A DNA stretch of 8,140 bases from Acidimicrobiales bacterium (GTDB lineage: Bacteria > Actinomycetota > Acidimicrobiia > Acidimicrobiales > CADCSY01). Below the pieces are notes generated by a model. The model did no database searches, was not told the DNA's origin, and was given only the letters and a program-made list of their open reading frames with translations. The stretch is from NCBI GenBank assembly GCA_030447125.1, contig JAUJLZ010000069.1:1-8140 (forward strand), written 5' to 3'. The position numbers and the translations under genes are program-made. Below are positions 6,426-8,140 of this stretch, piece after piece (the stretch's first letter is position 1; every line of letters begins with the position of its first letter).

Positions 6426-6460
6426 AGCGCTTGGCGGTGGTCGTCAACCCGGAGGCGGGG
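6422..6460 (+). other. Possible vestige of a lipid (diacylglycerol) kinase N-terminus
   Basis: In the frame overlapping the synthase stop codon, the plus strand reads VKRLAVVVNPEAG, which resembles the first beta-strand of YegS/DagK-type lipid kinases (typically KRxxVVVNPxAG). The first codon is GTA; a single G at 6424 in place of A would make it GTG and turn the synthase stop TAA into TGA, giving the common 4-bp GTGA stop/start overlap. After GAG-GCG-GGG the similarity vanishes, where the opposite-strand phosphatase gene takes over. A match of 13 residues may be chance. Confidence 0.22.
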
Positions 6461-7214
6461 CCGAACCGGCCAGCTCCTCGAGCAGGGCCAGCGCACCCGG
6501 CGGCCCCTCCACCACGAGGTCGGCCCGCTCGAGCAGGGCGGCGGGGGCCTCGTCACTGGCCACCGCCACCCGCACGGTGTGCATGCCGGTGGCGGCCAGA
6601 CGGTCGAGGGCGTCGAACGTGGACACGTCGCCCACGTCGTCACCGAGGAAGCAGGCGGCCTGCATCCCCCGGGCCAGCTCCTCCACCTCGGTGCCCTTGT
6701 CGATGGCCACCGGAGGGTGCAGCTCCACCGAAGCTCGGGCCTGGCGCACCTCCAGCCCCCGGGCCTCGGCCTCGGCCTCGGCCCACGCACGGACCTCGTC
6801 CCCCCGCTCGGGTTGGGTGCGAAAGTGCAGGGTGAGCGACAGGCCCTTGTCCTCCACCATCGAGCCGAGCTCAGCCAGGGCCCCGGCGACGGTGTCGGCC
6901 ACCACCGGTCGCCACCGCTCGGCCTCGGCCACCTCGACGGGCTGGCCGTGGGAGAAGCGCTCCAGGCCGTACAGGCCCGAGAGCCACAGGCCGGTCCCGA
7001 GCTGCTCGACCAGATAGGCCACCGGGCGTCCGGAGACGACCCCGGCCAGGGCGAAGCGACCGGCCAGGCGGGCCAACACGTCGGCGGCTCCGGGTAGGGG
7101 GATGGCGGCGGCGGGGTCGTCGACGATGGGTGCGAGGGTGCCGTCGAAGTCGCTGAGCACGGCGGAGCACTCGGGCTGGGCGAGGAACGGGTCGAAGAGC
7201 GACGGGAGGTCCAC
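6444..7214 (-). CDS. otsB: Trehalose-6-phosphate phosphatase (OtsB family, HAD superfamily)
   Basis: This 256-aa protein is predicted to dephosphorylate trehalose-6-phosphate to trehalose. HAD motif I is SDFDGTLAPI with nucleophile D22 and acid/base D24. Motif II is VVSGRP with S61, the family block GLYGLE spans 80-85, and EDKGLSLTLHFR spans 121-132. K173 lies in DKG, and motif IV GDDVGDVSTF (191-200) supplies the metal-binding acidic residues. All catalytic positions are present and the length is normal. The GTG start at 7214 is supported by the position of motif I and by TAGCGT 8 bp upstream; the frame stays open further upstream, but only as antisense of the lipoprotein gene. The last codons (AGSAPPPG) look low in information and may derive from foreign sequence at the junction with the synthase gene. 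It converges on the GT20 gene, an unusual arrangement for partners in one pathway. If the GT20 enzyme makes another glucosyl-phosphate, this phosphatase may act on that product. Confidence 0.93.
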   Translation of the reverse strand: MDLPSLFDPFLAQPECSAVLSDFDGTLAPIVDDPAAAIPLPGAADVLARLAGRFALAGVVSGRPVAYLVEQLGTGLWLSGLYGLERFSHGQPVEVAEAERWRPVVADTVAGALAELGSMVEDKGLSLTLHFRTQPERGDEVRAWAEAEAEARGLEVRQARASVELHPPVAIDKGTEVEELARGMQAACFLGDDVGDVSTFDALDRLAATGMHTVRVAVASDEAPAALLERADLVVEGPPGALALLEELAGSAPPPG

Positions 7215-7222
7215 CGGCAGGG

Positions 7223-7232
7223 ACGCTACCGT
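7223..7232. promoter_or_regulatory. Overlapping divergent -10 elements of otsB and the lipoprotein gene
   Basis: TACCGT (7227-7232) on the plus strand ends 9 bp before the lipoprotein ATG, and TAGCGT on the minus strand (7228-7223) ends 8 bp before the otsB GTG. The hexamers share the self-complementary TA at 7227-7228. Both starts lack Shine-Dalgarno sequences, so both transcripts are probably leaderless or nearly so. The whole divergent gap is only 27 bp, leaving no room for separate promoters; any -35 elements would lie inside the opposite coding sequence. Confidence 0.55.
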
Positions 7233-7241
7233 CGCCCTGCC

Positions 7242-8078
7242 ATGCCCCGCGCCCCCCGCTTCCTCCGACTGCGCCGCCTCACTCCCGTCGCCCTCGCCTG
7301 CGTGGTGGCGGTCGGGGGGCTGACCGCCTGTAGACCGGGCGCGGTCCGCCTCACCTTCCGGCCTGAGGTCGGCGCCGTGTACCGCTACGAGGTCGAGGTG
7401 CGCACCACCTCCGAGGTCGACCTGGGCCGGGGGGAGCCCGAGATCCGCGAAGAGGACGTGGTGCTCAGCGCCGAGCACACGGTCTTGCGCGCCGGCGACG
7501 AGGGGGTGCTCGTGCGGGTGCTGCTCCGGGAGCCTGGGGCCGAGGATCGGGTCTTCGAGGTGGTGTTCGACCGGGCCGCGCAACTCGAGGAGGTCCAGTC
7601 GATCGAGGGCGTGCCCGACGAGCGCTTGGGGATGCTCGGCATCTCCGAGATCTTCCCCGCCGCGGCCGGGGCGCCGCCCGACCAACCACTGGTCCCTGGC
7701 GCCAGCTGGGTCATCGATGACGCCATCCAGCTCCCCGGCGTGAGTGCATCCACCGCCCTGACCGGTTCGGGGCGCCTGGTGGAGCTGGGCGTGGTCGACG
7801 ACGAGGAGGTCGCCCGCCTGGCCTCGGCCGCCCGCCTACCCCTCGACTCGGTGTTCCCCGGGGCCGACGGCACCCTGCGCCTGTCGGGGACGCAGGTGAG
7901 CGACTACCAAGCGACCCTCGACCTCGACGACGGCGCCGTGCGGGAGGCGACCTCGAGCACGGTCGGTCGTTTCGACCTGGAGGTGGGCCCGCCACCAGGC
8001 CAGGCCGGGTCGCCGGTACGAGGGTCGCTGGTGGTGGAGGTCAACTCCGAGACCCGGTTGGTCGACGACCTCACCTGA
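7242..8078 (+). CDS. Predicted lipoprotein of unknown function
   Basis: This is a 278-aa exported protein. The N-terminus is arginine-rich (RFLRLRRL), followed by a hydrophobic stretch (about 15-26) and a lipobox LTAC (27-30), so processing would leave lipidated C30 anchored to the outer face of the membrane. The mature part reads as alternating beta-strands, for example VGAVYRYEVEVRTTSEVDL, VLVRVLLREPG and SLVVEVNSETRLV. It has many acidic residues, a loop with SIEGVPDERLGMLGISEIFP, and a strand-rich C-terminal half (GSGRLVELGVVDDEEVARL onward). I recognise no catalytic motif. The pattern resembles families of actinobacterial beta-rich lipoproteins of unknown function, but I cannot name a family with confidence. 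ATG 7242 is supported by the signal peptide and a TACCGT hexamer 9 bp upstream. It is divergent from otsB and followed by a long hairpin; functional linkage to trehalose is unproven. Confidence 0.87.
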   Translation: MPRAPRFLRLRRLTPVALACVVAVGGLTACRPGAVRLTFRPEVGAVYRYEVEVRTTSEVDLGRGEPEIREEDVVLSAEHTVLRAGDEGVLVRVLLREPGAEDRVFEVVFDRAAQLEEVQSIEGVPDERLGMLGISEIFPAAAGAPPDQPLVPGASWVIDDAIQLPGVSASTALTGSGRLVELGVVDDEEVARLASAARLPLDSVFPGADGTLRLSGTQVSDYQATLDLDDGAVREATSSTVGRFDLEVGPPPGQAGSPVRGSLVVEVNSETRLVDDLT

Positions 8079-8135
8079 CCGACAGGGCGCCGAGCATGGC
8101 GAGCGAAGCGAGCCATCCGAGGCTTGCCCTGTCGG
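8079..8135. repeat. 57-bp nested imperfect hairpin after the lipoprotein gene
   Basis: Outer arms CCGACAGGGC (8079-8088) and GCCCTGTCGG (8126-8135) are a perfect 10-bp inverted repeat beginning at the base after the lipoprotein stop. Inside, GCC (8089-8091) can pair with GGC (8121-8123), and ATGGC (8096-8100) with GCCAT (8112-8116). GC/GC pairs then close a GAA loop (8105-8107). Two internal-loop positions are tandem G-A/A-G mismatches (8092-8093 with 8119-8120; 8101-8102 with 8110-8111), which can form sheared pairs. GCGAGC also occurs twice as a direct repeat (8099-8104 and 8108-8113 regions). It may serve as the transcript terminator, though no T-run follows, or belong to a dispersed REP-like family. 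Confidence 0.75.
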
Positions 8136-8140
8136 AACCA

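Noticed and set aside
6425..6432. AAGCGCTT palindrome between the convergent GT20 and otsB genes as a terminator
   Set aside because: An 8-bp perfect palindrome has no loop, so it cannot form a hairpin of useful length; there is no T-run.
7215..7685. N-terminal extension of OtsB opposite the lipoprotein gene
   Set aside because: HAD motif I lies 22 residues after GTG 7214 as expected, and the extension is the complement of the lipoprotein coding sequence.

Overview
The window is very GC-rich and densely coded, with many GTG starts and small gaps, and looks like the chromosome of a high-GC actinomycete. The protein set (a GroEL close to actinobacterial GroEL2, GpgS of the mycobacterial type, a divergent actinobacterial-style GT20 enzyme, and TANNNT hexamers placed for leaderless transcription) suggests Actinomycetota. 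A deep branch such as Acidimicrobiia is my guess, not something the sequence proves. I see no insertion sequence, prophage, CRISPR array, tRNA or rRNA.

Layout. Positions 1-294 (minus) hold the first 98 codons of groEL. A perfect CIRCE operator (393-419) lies in the divergent gap between groEL and gpgS (463-1314, plus), which encodes glucosyl-3-phosphoglycerate synthase. A small unrecognised 64-aa gene (1326-1520, minus), visibly lower in GC than its neighbours, converges on gpgS. Next on the minus strand come an AI-2E-family membrane protein (2578-3873) and a BtuF-like substrate-binding-fold protein (1674-2570), which lie 7 bp apart and probably form one transcript ending at a hairpin (1645-1668). 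Upstream of these is a GarK/GlxK-type glycerate kinase (3939-4946, minus). It is divergent from a GT20 trehalose-6-phosphate-synthase-like gene (5034-6425, plus), with an 8-bp-arm inverted repeat in the gap. A trehalose-phosphatase gene (6444-7214, minus) converges on the synthase gene. It is itself divergent from a lipoprotein gene of unknown function (7242-8078, plus), with overlapping face-to-face -10 hexamers in a 27-bp gap. The window ends in a long structured hairpin (8079-8135).

How the genes fit together. Four of the nine genes belong to compatible-solute chemistry. GpgS joins glucose to 3-phosphoglycerate, the first step to glucosylglycerate and methylglucose lipopolysaccharides. Glycerate kinase phosphorylates free glycerate, and the GT20/OtsB pair would make and dephosphorylate trehalose-6-phosphate or a related glucosyl-phosphate. 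These genes are not in one operon, so the grouping is a neighbourhood and not a proven pathway unit. I did not find an obviously new multi-gene system. The most interesting observations are regulatory (shared CIRCE, overlapping bidirectional leaderless promoters, repeated GNTA(C/G)CGT start-proximal hexamers), the divergent GT20 active-site context, a possible lipid-kinase vestige between the synthase and phosphatase genes, and the terminal hairpin with tandem G-A mismatches.
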